A stretch of DNA of 64,000 nucleotides, taken from positions 186,001 to 250,000 of the forward strand of contig NZ_JAHYBZ010000006.1 in the NCBI RefSeq assembly GCF_019430885.1, in the 5' to 3' direction. The translations under genes were made by a program, and so were the position numbers. The notes under the pieces were generated by a model. That model ran no database searches. It saw only the letters and a program-made list of their open reading frames with translations, and was not told the origin of the DNA. This DNA is from Roseomonas alba. GTDB lineage: Bacteria > Pseudomonadota > Alphaproteobacteria > Acetobacterales > Acetobacteraceae. This document shows positions 10,984 to 19,064 of this stretch, one piece after another (position 1 is the first letter of the stretch; each line of letters begins with the position of its first letter).

Positions 10984-11259
10984 ATGTTGCGCTTCATGGC
11001 GCCCTGGCGCCCCTCGACTGCCGCCCTGATCCTGACTCTCGGTGCCGCCATGCAGACGGCCGCGGCGAGCCCCATCGCCGGCACGACCAGGGATCTCCAG
11101 CTGCCGGCGGAGGAAGCCTCCTTCCAGGTCCGCTGCCAGATTGCCGGCCCCTTCGCCACGCTCCGCCGCGCCAATGAGGTCGCGGCCGAGGCGCGACGCC
11201 GCGGCTACAGCGCGATCGCCTTCCACAATGGCGACGGCTACTACGTGCGCGCCTGCTGA
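10984..11259 (+). CDS. Small secreted protein with SPOR-like C-terminus
   Basis: 91 residues from the ATG at 10984, preceded by GACGGAGGCC at good spacing; an earlier ATG at 10942 lacks a clear ribosome-binding site. Residues 1-30 form a signal peptide (STAALILTLGAAMQTAAASP). The C-terminal 40 residues, QVRCQIAGPFATLRRANEVA followed by a second half ending GDGYYVRAC, have the pattern of one SPOR-like fold: beta strand, a helix rich in Ala/Arg, then beta strand. SPOR domains bind denuded peptidoglycan, but this resemblance is by eye only. Two Cys (one in VRC, one at the C-terminus) could form a disulfide. It stands alone between the transporter block and the RTX gene. Confidence 0.6.
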   Translation: MLRFMAPWRPSTAALILTLGAAMQTAAASPIAGTTRDLQLPAEEASFQVRCQIAGPFATLRRANEVAAEARRRGYSAIAFHNGDGYYVRAC

Positions 11260-11665
11260 GCCGCACCTCACCGGCGCCAGCCGGGGCCCGTCCAAGCGCT
11301 TTCACGCCTTATTGAAGCCCCGCACACGCGATGGTTGCACCGCCCGGCGACACCCGCGCCACGCGGACGGCGCTCGCCGCTCAGGGGTGCCTTGAATCCG
11401 GCCTTTCGCAAGGTGTTGCCGCTTCCTGGCATATACGCACGCCTGGCATGGATGCGACATATGTGCCTGCGGCACTGTAATGTAGATCGCCCCTAAAATC
11501 TCGCTTCCGCAATGTCTCCGCCCCGCCGTCGCCACAATTGGCGGTTGTCTCGACATCGCGAAGCACACGATGTGATTCGACAAAATCATTGAGTGCCAAG
11601 GCATGCATTTCTATTGAGGAATGAACGTGCCTTTCGCTCTATGACTTGCAAAAGGGGGCAATACC
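11260..11665. other. 406-bp A+T-richer leader upstream of the RTX protein gene
   Basis: No gene is supported here. From about 11400 the base composition becomes clearly less G+C-rich than the rest of the window, with short A/T runs (ACAAAATCATTGAG, CATTTCTATTGAGG). A small inverted repeat, CGCCA-CAAT-TGGCG, lies at 11530-11543. A ribosome-binding site AAGGGGG lies at about 11651-11657, before the TTG at 11666. The stretch probably holds the promoter of the RTX gene; no promoter could be placed with confidence. Confidence 0.5.
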
Positions 11666-13954
11666 TTGGCCACTTTGACTGTCGGCTCCGGCCAGCAATA
11701 CAACACCATATCTGCCGCCATCGCAGCGTCTCGGGACGGGGACACGATCGCAGTCCAGGCAGGAACATATTATAACGATTTCGCCACAATAAACACAAAG
11801 ATCACCATCGTGGGCGTGGGCGGCATGGCGAATATCGTCGCCACGACGCAGCCCTCAAACGGCAAAGGGATCTTCGTCACCAATACCGATGTGCGCATCG
11901 AGAACATGTCCTTCTCGGGCGCGTCCGTACCGGATGGGAATGGCGCAGGCATCCGCTACCAGGGCGGCAACCTGACCATCGTGAACTCGTATTTCCATGA
12001 CAACCAGGACGGGCTGCTCGCGAACGCATCCGCGAGTGGCACGATCACCATCACGGGCTCGGAATTCGCCAAGAACGGCACCGGCGATGGCTACACCCAC
12101 AACATCTACGTCAACGAAATCCAGACGCTGACCATCACGGACAGCTACTTCCACGACGCCTCCGTCGGCCATCAGATCAAGAGCCGCGCACAGAACACCA
12201 TCATCCGCGACAACCGCATCTACGACGGCGCGGCCGGTGGGGGGACGGGAAGCTACAGCATCGACATCCCGAATGGCGGCAAGGCCGAGATCACCGGCAA
12301 CATCATCCAGCAGAGCTCGGCCTCGCAGAACCCGGCGATCGTCCACTACGGCGGCGAGGGTGGTCCCTATGCCGGATCGTCGCTGATGATCAGCGACAAC
12401 ACCGTCGTCAACCAGCTCACCAGCTCCAGCGCCAAGCTGCTGTCGAACGCCACCAGCGTCACGGCGACGGTCAGTGGCAACGACGTCTACGGCCTGACAT
12501 CGGGCCAGATCGCAAGCGGCCCGGCCTCGGTTTCGGCAACGACCTATCTCAACACCGCGCCGACGCTGGATGCCGCCCATCCCTGGGATGAGGCGAGCAG
12601 CCCCCTGCCGGGCTTCACGGTCACGGTGACGGATACGACACCGACCCAGGACCAGGCAGTCGGCGCCACGGTCGCCGCGACCGGCGGATCGCTGGCCGGC
12701 CTCGGCATCTCCTACCAGTGGCAGTCCTATGAAGGCGGGAGCTGGAAGGCCGTCGCGGGTGCCACCGGGGCTTCCTACGTGCCAGGCAGCGGCGAGGTCG
12801 GAGAGGCGCTGCGCCTCGCCGTCACCATCTCGAACGGCTCGACGAGCAGCACTACCGTCTCGAACGCGACCGAGGTTACCGGCCGGCACTTCGTCGGCGC
12901 CGGCAGCACGGCCGATGCGCCGACGCTGACGGCGGGCGCCGACTTCGCCCTCGGCAATGACGGCAACGACCTGCTCTCGGGGCTCGCGGGCAACGACACG
13001 CTCGATGGCGGCGCGGGCAACGACACGCTGGACGGCGGCGTCGGCAACGACCGGATGATCGGCGGTGCGGGGAACGACCATTATGTCGTCAACGCGACCG
13101 GCGACGTGGTGGTCGAGACCGCCAATGCCGGCCGCGACGTGGTCGAGACGAGCCTCGCGACCTACACCCTGGCCGCGAATGTCGAGGACGCGATCGTCAC
13201 GGCCGCCGGCGGTGCTCGCGTCAACGGCAATGACCTCGGCAACGACATTCTCGGCGGCGGCGGGGCGGATTCCCTCTATGGCAATGCGGGCGCCGACACG
13301 CTCGATGGCGGCCATGGCAATGACCTGCTCGCCGGCGGCGCCGGGAACGACTTCTACGTCATCGACAGCCCGGCGGATCGCGTCGTCGAGGGCGCGAACC
13401 AGGGGGCCGACACCGTCTCGGTGACGGACGGGACCAGCTACACATTGCTGGCGAACACCGAGGCTCTGCTGCTCACCGGCGGCAGCCTCATCACCGGCGT
13501 CGGCAACGGGCTCGCCAACACCATCATCGGCAATGACGGCGCCAATGTGCTGCGCGGCCAGGCCGGCGCCGACACGCTGGTCGGCGGGGGCGGCGCCGAT
13601 ACCCTGATCGGCGGCGACGGGCGTGACGTGCTGACCGGCGGCGCCGGGGCCGACCATTTCCGCTTCCTGAACCCGGCGGACAGCACCGTCGCCGCCCCGG
13701 ACCGGATCACGGATTTCGTGGCCGGCCAGGACCGCATCGACCTGCGCCAGATCGACGCCAACCCGTCCCAGGGCGGCAACCAGGCGTTCAGCTACGTCAC
13801 CGGCTTCGACAACCATCCGGGCGAGGTGATGGTGGCCTCGCTCGGCGGCACCTCCTACCAGGTGCGCGGCGACATCAACGGCGACGGCTCGGCCGATTTC
13901 GCCATCGACGTCACCAGCGCATCCGCGCCGGCGGCCAACTGGTTCCTGCTATAG
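11666..13954 (+). CDS. Secreted parallel beta-helix protein with RTX repeats
   Basis: 762 residues starting with TTG at 11666 (MATLTVGSGQQYNTISAAIA), behind AAGGGGG. There is no N-terminal signal peptide. Residues 1-310 look like a right-handed parallel beta-helix (GGNLTIVNSYFHDN, then TITDSYFHD). An Ig-like segment follows at about 315-410 (ISYQWQSYEGGSWKAVAGAT). About ten calcium-binding GGxGxD-type nonapeptides lie at 425-680 (AGNDTLDGG, GADTLIGGDG). A serralysin-like C-terminal region ends in hydrophobic NWFLL. This plan is typical of type I secreted surface or extracellular proteins; beta-helices of this kind occur in polysaccharide lyases, epimerases and adhesins. No exporter genes are adjacent. 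Its stop overlaps that of the convergent gene by 6 bases. Confidence 0.88.
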   Translation: MATLTVGSGQQYNTISAAIAASRDGDTIAVQAGTYYNDFATINTKITIVGVGGMANIVATTQPSNGKGIFVTNTDVRIENMSFSGASVPDGNGAGIRYQGGNLTIVNSYFHDNQDGLLANASASGTITITGSEFAKNGTGDGYTHNIYVNEIQTLTITDSYFHDASVGHQIKSRAQNTIIRDNRIYDGAAGGGTGSYSIDIPNGGKAEITGNIIQQSSASQNPAIVHYGGEGGPYAGSSLMISDNTVVNQLTSSSAKLLSNATSVTATVSGNDVYGLTSGQIASGPASVSATTYLNTAPTLDAAHPWDEASSPLPGFTVTVTDTTPTQDQAVGATVAATGGSLAGLGISYQWQSYEGGSWKAVAGATGASYVPGSGEVGEALRLAVTISNGSTSSTTVSNATEVTGRHFVGAGSTADAPTLTAGADFALGNDGNDLLSGLAGNDTLDGGAGNDTLDGGVGNDRMIGGAGNDHYVVNATGDVVVETANAGRDVVETSLATYTLAANVEDAIVTAAGGARVNGNDLGNDILGGGGADSLYGNAGADTLDGGHGNDLLAGGAGNDFYVIDSPADRVVEGANQGADTVSVTDGTSYTLLANTEALLLTGGSLITGVGNGLANTIIGNDGANVLRGQAGADTLVGGGGADTLIGGDGRDVLTGGAGADHFRFLNPADSTVAAPDRITDFVAGQDRIDLRQIDANPSQGGNQAFSYVTGFDNHPGEVMVASLGGTSYQVRGDINGDGSADFAIDVTSASAPAANWFLL

Positions 13955-14878
13955 GGACCGCGCCTCCAGCAGGCGCACCAGGGCAGCGTCGCGGCGGCGG
14001 GCGAGTTCCGCCGTCGAGGCGCCGCCCGTCTCCTCCGCGACACCCTGCACCAGGGTGCGCTGCACGGCCTCGGCAACGGTCATCTCGCTGCCGAGGTCTT
14101 TCCACCAGGACGTCACCGCCGGCAGCAGGTGGTGCAGGAAGTGGTCGATGCCCCCTTCCCCGCCGGCCAGGTGGAAGGTGGCGTGCGGGCCCATCAGCGC
14201 CCAGCGCAGGCCGGGCCCTTCGCTGATCGCCGCATCGACATCGGCGACCGAGGCGACGCCCTCGGCCACCAGATGCACCGCCTCCCGCCACAACGCCGCC
14301 TGGAGCCGGTTGGCGAGGTGCCCCGGCACTTCCTTGCGGATCTCGATCGGGCGCTTGCCGATGGCGCGGTAGAACTCCATCGCTGCCGCGACCGCCGCCG
14401 GGCTGCCCTTCGCACCGCCCACCACCTCCACCAGCGGGATCAGATGCGGCGGGTTGAAGGGATGGCCGATCAGCACGCGGTCGGGATGCGCACAACGTTC
14501 CGACAGCAGCGAGGCCAGGAAGCCCGAGGTCGAGGAGGCGATCACCACATCGGCGGGCAGCGCCGCATCGATGCGATGCAGCAGGTCCTGCTTGATGTCG
14601 AGCCGCTCCGGCGCGCTCTCCTGCACGAAATCCGCGCCCTCGAGCGCCGCGACGGGATCCGCGTGGAAGGTCCAGGCGGCGGGATCGGCATCCGCCTTGC
14701 CGCCGAGGCGCATCAGGATCGGCCAGGCGCCCTCGACCATGCGCCGCATCAGGTCGGGCGCGCCCGGCGAGGGATCGCTGACCGCGACCGGCAGGCCCCG
14801 GCTGAGGAAATACGCCGCCCAGGACGCGCCGATCGTCCCCGCCCCGATCACCGCGACACGCTTGACCTCTGACCGCAT
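13949..14878 (-). CDS. 3-hydroxyacyl-CoA dehydrogenase / L-carnitine dehydrogenase-like protein
   Basis: 309 residues. The ATG at 14878 follows GGGAGGGG; the longer frame above it is antisense to the serine hydrolase. The N-terminal Rossmann fold shows VAVIGAGTIGASWAAYF. Then come IASSTSGFLASLL, the catalytic His region IGHPFNPPHLIPLVEVVGG and a C-terminal helical domain (NRLQAALWREAVHLVAEG). It should oxidise a 3-hydroxy acid or 3-hydroxyacyl derivative with NAD+. The single-domain length (about 310 residues) fits the carnitine dehydrogenase / lambda-crystallin-like group as well as short 3-hydroxybutyryl-CoA dehydrogenases. It is divergent from the serine hydrolase-MaoC-CitE operon and converges on the RTX gene. 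Confidence 0.85.
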   Translation of the reverse strand: MRSEVKRVAVIGAGTIGASWAAYFLSRGLPVAVSDPSPGAPDLMRRMVEGAWPILMRLGGKADADPAAWTFHADPVAALEGADFVQESAPERLDIKQDLLHRIDAALPADVVIASSTSGFLASLLSERCAHPDRVLIGHPFNPPHLIPLVEVVGGAKGSPAAVAAAMEFYRAIGKRPIEIRKEVPGHLANRLQAALWREAVHLVAEGVASVADVDAAISEGPGLRWALMGPHATFHLAGGEGGIDHFLHHLLPAVTSWWKDLGSEMTVAEAVQRTLVQGVAEETGGASTAELARRRDAALVRLLEARSL

Positions 14879-14980
14879 GGGCCCCTCCCGCCTGATTCTC
14901 CCCGCAACGATAGAGCGCCGGACCCGCCCTGGCCACGTCGCGGCTGCCGGACTAGCCTGCCCGGCCAAGGAGGATCCCCG

Positions 14981-15823
14981 ATGCAAGATCTCGCCACGCG
15001 GCTGAACGCGCTCTGCGACGCGCAACCCTTCGTCACGTCCTGGTACGTGAAGGATCTCGCCACGGGGTGGGAGGCCGATCGCGGCGGCGACACCGTCCTG
15101 CCCTCGGCCAGCACGCGCAAGATCTCGATCATGATGCACGCGCTGTCGAAGGTGCATGAGGGCAAGCTGCGCCTCGACGAGCCCTGCACCATCGAGGCGC
15201 GCCTGCAGGAAGGCGTGAAGAGCGGCACCTACCAATTCATGACGCCGGGCTGCGTGATCCCCTTCCGCGACGTGCTGGTGAACATGATCATCACCAGCGA
15301 CAATGTCTGCACGCAGATCGCGCTGGAACACCTCGACCGCGAGGAGCTGAACGCCTGGTGCCGACGGATCGGCATGAAGAGCACGACGCATCGCGTGAAC
15401 TTCCCCGCGCCTGACCTGCCCTGGGACGTGTCGCTGACGGCGCTCGCCTCGACCACCGCGCGCGACCAGGGGCTCCTGCTCGATCTGATGCTGAAGGGAT
15501 CGACGGATGCGGAGGCGGCGGCGTTCCTGGGCGCGACGCCCGAGCTGTGCCAGCTCGGGCTCGACATCCTGTCGTGGCAGCGGCTGCGCAACCTGATCCC
15601 CTGCCTGCTGCCCGACGGCACCAAGGTCGCGAACAAGACAGGCAAGGGCCAGCGCGGCCGGATGGATGCCGGGATCGTCTACAAGGGCAACACGCCGCGC
15701 TTCATCATCACCGTGTACATGGACCAGGTGCCGGAGACGATGCCGGACGGATTGCCGGGGGCCTCGGCGATGTTCGCCACCGCCGGCCGCCTCACCCGCC
15801 TCTGCTGGGACTCGATGAACTGA
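14981..15823 (+). CDS. Class A beta-lactamase-related serine hydrolase, no signal peptide
   Basis: 280 residues from the ATG at 14981, behind AAGGAGGATC. The three penicillin-recognising motifs are present: S44-T-R-K47, S106-D-N108 and K219-T-G221. No signal peptide or lipobox is visible at MQDLATRLNALCDAQPFV, so the protein is predicted cytoplasmic, unlike true beta-lactamases. It overlaps the MaoC-like hydratase gene by one base (TGATG), and that gene overlaps the lyase gene. This ties it to acyl-CoA or ester metabolism rather than antibiotic resistance. An esterase or amidase role is inferred from the fold and context; activity on beta-lactams cannot be excluded. Confidence 0.82.
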   Translation: MQDLATRLNALCDAQPFVTSWYVKDLATGWEADRGGDTVLPSASTRKISIMMHALSKVHEGKLRLDEPCTIEARLQEGVKSGTYQFMTPGCVIPFRDVLVNMIITSDNVCTQIALEHLDREELNAWCRRIGMKSTTHRVNFPAPDLPWDVSLTALASTTARDQGLLLDLMLKGSTDAEAAAFLGATPELCQLGLDILSWQRLRNLIPCLLPDGTKVANKTGKGQRGRMDAGIVYKGNTPRFIITVYMDQVPETMPDGLPGASAMFATAGRLTRLCWDSMN

Positions 15824-16695
15824 TGACGACCGACGCCGAATTCGAAGCCGCGATCGCGGCGCTGCAATCCTGGGTAGGCCGTGAACGCGTGGTGGAGGAC
15901 GAAATCGGCCTGTCCTCCGCACGCCGTATCGCGGGGATGCTCGACATCGACCCGGCCACGCTGAAGCAGGGCGATGCGCTGCCGCCGCACTGGTTCACCA
16001 TGTTCTTCCCCGACATCGCGAAGCAGTCCGACATCGGCCCGGATGGCCACCCCAACAAGGGCGTCTTCCTGCCGCCCATCCCGCTGCCGCGGCGCATGGG
16101 CGCGGGGCGGCGCGTGACCATCGACGGTGCGCTGCGCATCGGCCAGCCGGCGACCAAGCGCGCCATCGTCGCGGGCATCGTGCCGAAATTCGGCCGCACC
16201 GGCCGCATGGCGGTGCTGACCATGCGCCTGGTGATCGAGACCGGCGGCAAGACCATCGCCGTCGACGAGTTCGACGCCATGTACCGCGAGGCCCCCAAGC
16301 CCGGCCAGGCCAGCCCGCAGACCCCACCCGTGAAGGCGCCGGACAATGCGTCCTTTGCCGATGAGGTGCTGCTCTCCTCGGCGCTGGTGTTCCGCTATTC
16401 GTCCGTGACCTGGAACGCGCACCGCATCCACTACGACGCGGATTATGCACGCGACGAGGAAGGCTATCCGGCGACGGTGCAGAATGGCGGGCTGACCATG
16501 CAGCTCCTGCTCGATGCCGCGCTGAAGCGCGCCTCGGGTCGGCTTGCGGGGTTCACCGCGCGTCTCGCCCGGCCGCTCTGGGTCGGCGACACCGTGACGC
16601 TGTGCGGCGCGGCGCCGGTGGACGGCAAGATGGCGTGCTGGGCGGCCGACAAGGATGGCAATCTCTGCGCGACGATGGACCTGACCCTCGCATGA
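15823..16695 (+). CDS. MaoC/HTD2-type acyl-CoA hydratase (itaconyl- or mesaconyl-C4-CoA hydratase-like)
   Basis: 290 residues from the ATG at 15823, which shares one base with the preceding stop; the open frame extends upstream antisense-free but inside the serine hydrolase. It has a FAS1-like N-terminal hot-dog half (DALPPHWFTMFFPDIAKQSD, then GVFLPPIPLPRRMGAGRR) and a C-terminal half with the hydratase motif WNAHRIHYDADYARDEEGYP. Proteins of this type hydrate branched C5 enoyl-CoAs such as mesaconyl-C4-CoA or itaconyl-CoA. The next gene, overlapping by 4 bases, encodes a CitE-like lyase. A hydratase followed by such a lyase is the known order of the last steps of itaconate breakdown. A paralog lies at 29262-30104. 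Confidence 0.85.
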   Translation: MTTDAEFEAAIAALQSWVGRERVVEDEIGLSSARRIAGMLDIDPATLKQGDALPPHWFTMFFPDIAKQSDIGPDGHPNKGVFLPPIPLPRRMGAGRRVTIDGALRIGQPATKRAIVAGIVPKFGRTGRMAVLTMRLVIETGGKTIAVDEFDAMYREAPKPGQASPQTPPVKAPDNASFADEVLLSSALVFRYSSVTWNAHRIHYDADYARDEEGYPATVQNGGLTMQLLLDAALKRASGRLAGFTARLARPLWVGDTVTLCGAAPVDGKMACWAADKDGNLCATMDLTLA

Positions 16696-17561
16696 CGCGG
16701 CCGCCTCCCGCGACCTGGCGGTCGCTGATGTTCGTGCCCGCGACGGGCGAGAAATTCGTCGCCAAGGCCCATACCCGCGGCGCCGACGTGATCATCCTCG
16801 ACCTTGAGGACTCCATCCCGCCCGCGGAGAAGCAGGCGGCGCGCGACGCGCTGCCTGCCGCCGCCGCGACGGTCGGCCAGGCGGGAGCGGAGGTTGCGGT
16901 GCGCATCAACCGCGCTCTCGACCTCACCATCCCCGACATCGCCGCCGCGGTGATGCCCGCGGTCGGCGCGCTGATGCTGCCCAAGGTGATGGGACCGGAG
17001 CACATCCGCCTGCTGTCGGAAGTCGTCACGGCGCGCGAGGCGGCGCTGGGCATGACGCCCGGCCACACCCGCTTCATCGCGGTGGTGGAGACGCCCGATG
17101 CGGTGCCGCTGCTCGGCGCCATCGCCGGGGCCGATCCGCGCGTGGCGGCAATCGGCGTCGGCGCGGAGGATCTCTCCACCGAGTTGGAAGCCATCCCGAG
17201 CGCCGACATGCTCTACCATTTCGGCATGATGGTCGTGACGGCGGCGCGGGCAGCGCGCATCCAGCCGCTCGGCTCGGTCGGGCCCTTCGCGGATTTTTCG
17301 GATCTCGAGGCGTATCGAGCGTCGCTGAAACGGTCCCGCGCGCTGGGCTTCGCCTGCCAGGCCTGCATCCACCCGGCGCAGGTGCCGATCGTCAACGAGG
17401 AGTATGGCCCCTCCCCCGCCGAAGTGGAGCGCGCCCGCCGCCTGATCGCGGCCTTCGACGCGGCGATCGCCGAGGGCAAGGGCGCGGTTGCCTTCGAGGG
17501 GCAGATGATCGACCTGCCGGTGGTGGAACGCGCGCGACGCCTGCTGGGCCGCGCGCGCTGA
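16692..17561 (+). CDS. CitE-like CoA-ester lyase (HpcH/HpaI family)
   Basis: 289 residues from the ATG at 16692, in an ATGA overlap with the hydratase gene. Motifs of the malyl-/citramalyl-CoA lyase group are visible: RSLMFVPATGEKF, DVIILDLEDS (Glu39/Asp40), Arg71 in VRIN, the metal ligand Glu133 in AVVETPDAV and Asp160 in GVGAEDLSTE. The fold is a TIM barrel that uses Mg2+ to split 3-hydroxyacyl-CoAs such as citramalyl-CoA into acetyl-CoA and pyruvate. Coupling to the MaoC-like hydratase supports a citramalyl-CoA-type substrate. No CoA-transferase is in this operon, so activation may rely on the CaiB-type enzymes at 30-33 kb; that is inference. Confidence 0.86.
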   Translation: MTRPPPATWRSLMFVPATGEKFVAKAHTRGADVIILDLEDSIPPAEKQAARDALPAAAATVGQAGAEVAVRINRALDLTIPDIAAAVMPAVGALMLPKVMGPEHIRLLSEVVTAREAALGMTPGHTRFIAVVETPDAVPLLGAIAGADPRVAAIGVGAEDLSTELEAIPSADMLYHFGMMVVTAARAARIQPLGSVGPFADFSDLEAYRASLKRSRALGFACQACIHPAQVPIVNEEYGPSPAEVERARRLIAAFDAAIAEGKGAVAFEGQMIDLPVVERARRLLGRAR

Positions 17562-17596
17562 AACCCGTCGTCCAAGGCCCGCCCCCGCTGCGCACC

Positions 17597-18553
17597 TTGC
17601 TCCTCGCGCCGGGCATCGCCCTGCTCCCGGCGACCTGCCCGCCCGCCCTCGGCCAGTCGCGTGTCGAGGCCAACGACTTCGATCCCGTCGCGGTGGTCAA
17701 CGGCATCCGCATCGACCGCGCGACCTGCGCCGCGCTGGAACGCGACGACACGGCCATATGGGTTGAGGCGGACGGCCAAGCGTCCTGCCTGCGCTACTAC
17801 GCCGCCGGCCTCGCCGCCGAGAACCCGGTTGCGGCGCTCTGGCTCAATGGCGATGTCCTCGGCCCCCGCGGCAACGACGCGAGCCGTCGCCAGAGCGGCT
17901 TCGGTCCCGCTGCCATGGTCGCTCAGGAGGAAGCCCTGTCGCGCCGCTTCGGCGTGCCATTCATCTTCCTCGGCCGCCCCGGCACCTATGGCAGCGCAGG
18001 CCATCACCACAGCACCCGCGGGCGTCCGGTCGAGGCCGCGCTGGTCGATGCCGCGCTCAACGGGCTGAAGACGCGCTACCGCGTCGGCGCCTGGGCGCTC
18101 GGCGGGCACAGCGGCGGTGGCACGCTGGTCGCGGAAATGCTGGCGCGGCGGCATGACCTGCGATGCGCCGTGATCTCGTCCGGTGCCGCTTCCTACCGCG
18201 CCTATCTCGAAGCACGGGGACTGGCGAGGCCCGGAGAACGGCTGTCGCGCTTCGACCCCTCCGACTCGATCGTGCGCATCCCGGTGGATCCGGGCCGCCG
18301 CGTCTTCGTCATCGGCGATCCGCGCGAGACCAACGTGCCCTTCGCGACCCAGCGGCTCTATGCGGAGAGGCTGGTGGCGCAGAACATCGCCACCTGGCTG
18401 GTGCCGCTGCAACGTGCGACCGATGCGCGGCACCATGGCCTCGTCGATTTCGGCGAGACGGCCACCGGGCTTTGCGCGGCAGGCGCCGATACGCCGACCA
18501 TCCTGCACGCACTGGCCGCGATGCCGGAACAGGCGGCGCGGCGAACCAACTGA
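17597..18553 (+). CDS. Secreted alpha/beta hydrolase, start uncertain
   Basis: About 318 residues. The only usable initiator seen near the 5' end is TTG at 17597, 35 bases after the lyase stop; the hydrophobic stretch [20 protein letters not shown] then acts as a signal peptide. A CTG at 17588 would add a positively charged residue and cannot be excluded. The nucleophile elbow is GGHSGGG with Ser172; [20 protein letters not shown] may supply the oxyanion region, and a C-terminal His lies in [12 protein letters not shown]. The protein should be exported and hydrolyse an ester or amide. It may be read with the upstream operon. No closer family assignment is possible by eye. Confidence 0.68.
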   Translation: MLLAPGIALLPATCPPALGQSRVEANDFDPVAVVNGIRIDRATCAALERDDTAIWVEADGQASCLRYYAAGLAAENPVAALWLNGDVLGPRGNDASRRQSGFGPAAMVAQEEALSRRFGVPFIFLGRPGTYGSAGHHHSTRGRPVEAALVDAALNGLKTRYRVGAWALGGHSGGGTLVAEMLARRHDLRCAVISSGAASYRAYLEARGLARPGERLSRFDPSDSIVRIPVDPGRRVFVIGDPRETNVPFATQRLYAERLVAQNIATWLVPLQRATDARHHGLVDFGETATGLCAAGADTPTILHALAAMPEQAARRTN

Positions 18554-18572
18554 TCCGCCGCCGGCGCATCGG

Positions 18573-18875
18573 CTACAGCGCGCACATGGTCAGGATGCGG
18601 TCCTCGATCAGCGGGGTGTAGGCCTCCCGCACCTTCGGCATGCGCGGGTTCTGGGTGTGGGCCTTCACCGCGGCCTGATCCGTATAGACCTCGACCAGGA
18701 TGATGCGGCTCTCATCCGGCGTGCCGTCCTGCTTCATCGGCTGCAGCACCTCGAAGCGCTCGCAGCCCGGCTCCTCGGCCACCGTCAGCTTGGCGTGCTC
18801 GCGGATCAGCGCGTCGAAGGCGGCATGGCTGCCCGGCTTCGGGCGGAATTCGACATGGATGGCGATTTTCGGCAC
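18573..18875 (-). CDS. Antibiotic biosynthesis monooxygenase (ABM) family protein
   Basis: 100 residues from a GTG at 18875, behind GGGAGAGAG. The pattern [20 protein letters not shown], then [13 protein letters not shown] and [20 protein letters not shown], is that of the dimeric alpha+beta-barrel ABM fold. These small enzymes act as cofactor-free quinol oxygenases, haem-degrading enzymes or stress-related proteins. No substrate can be assigned. It converges on the alpha/beta hydrolase gene, with 19 bases between the stops. Confidence 0.82.
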   Translation of the reverse strand: MPKIAIHVEFRPKPGSHAAFDALIREHAKLTVAEEPGCERFEVLQPMKQDGTPDESRIILVEVYTDQAAVKAHTQNPRMPKVREAYTPLIEDRILTMCAL

Positions 18876-19022
18876 GGCGTTCTCTCTCCCGTTGCGGATG
18901 CCGCCAGGGTGGCGCGGATCGCGCGGGCTTCCAACCCCGCGACCGCCCGCGCATGGGCCAATCCATTAATAGCTGCGGTGCATCATGGCCCCAGGGCGCG
19001 GCAAGGCCGGCGCCCATCGAAA

Positions 19023-19042
19023 GGCCCGCGTCATGGCGGGCC
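19023..19042 (+). promoter_or_regulatory. Leader hairpin before the chemoreceptor gene
   Basis: GGCCCGC and GCGGGCC pair around a 6-base loop, 22 bases before the GTG start and just above the GGGAG ribosome-binding site. It does not cover that site and may only shape the leader. No T-run follows. Confidence 0.3.
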
Positions 19043-19064
19043 TCCATGGCGGGAGCTTCACGGC

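Noticed and set aside
11589..11617. A sigma70-like promoter (TTGAGT with a nearby A+T-rich hexamer) before the RTX gene
   Set aside because: The -10 candidates do not fit a 16-18 base spacing well, so it was not listed as a promoter.
12940..13680. A CRISPR-like or tandem DNA repeat array
   Set aside because: The periodicity comes from RTX nonapeptide codons inside one protein, not from spaced DNA repeats.
11855..13816. A 653-codon minus-strand open frame opposite the RTX gene
   Set aside because: Its Val/Asp/Gly/Ala repeats are simply the reverse complement of the RTX nonapeptide repeats.
14981..15823. An antibiotic-resistance beta-lactamase
   Set aside because: The three motifs are present, but there is no export signal and the gene is coupled to CoA-ester enzymes, so a resistance role is not supported.
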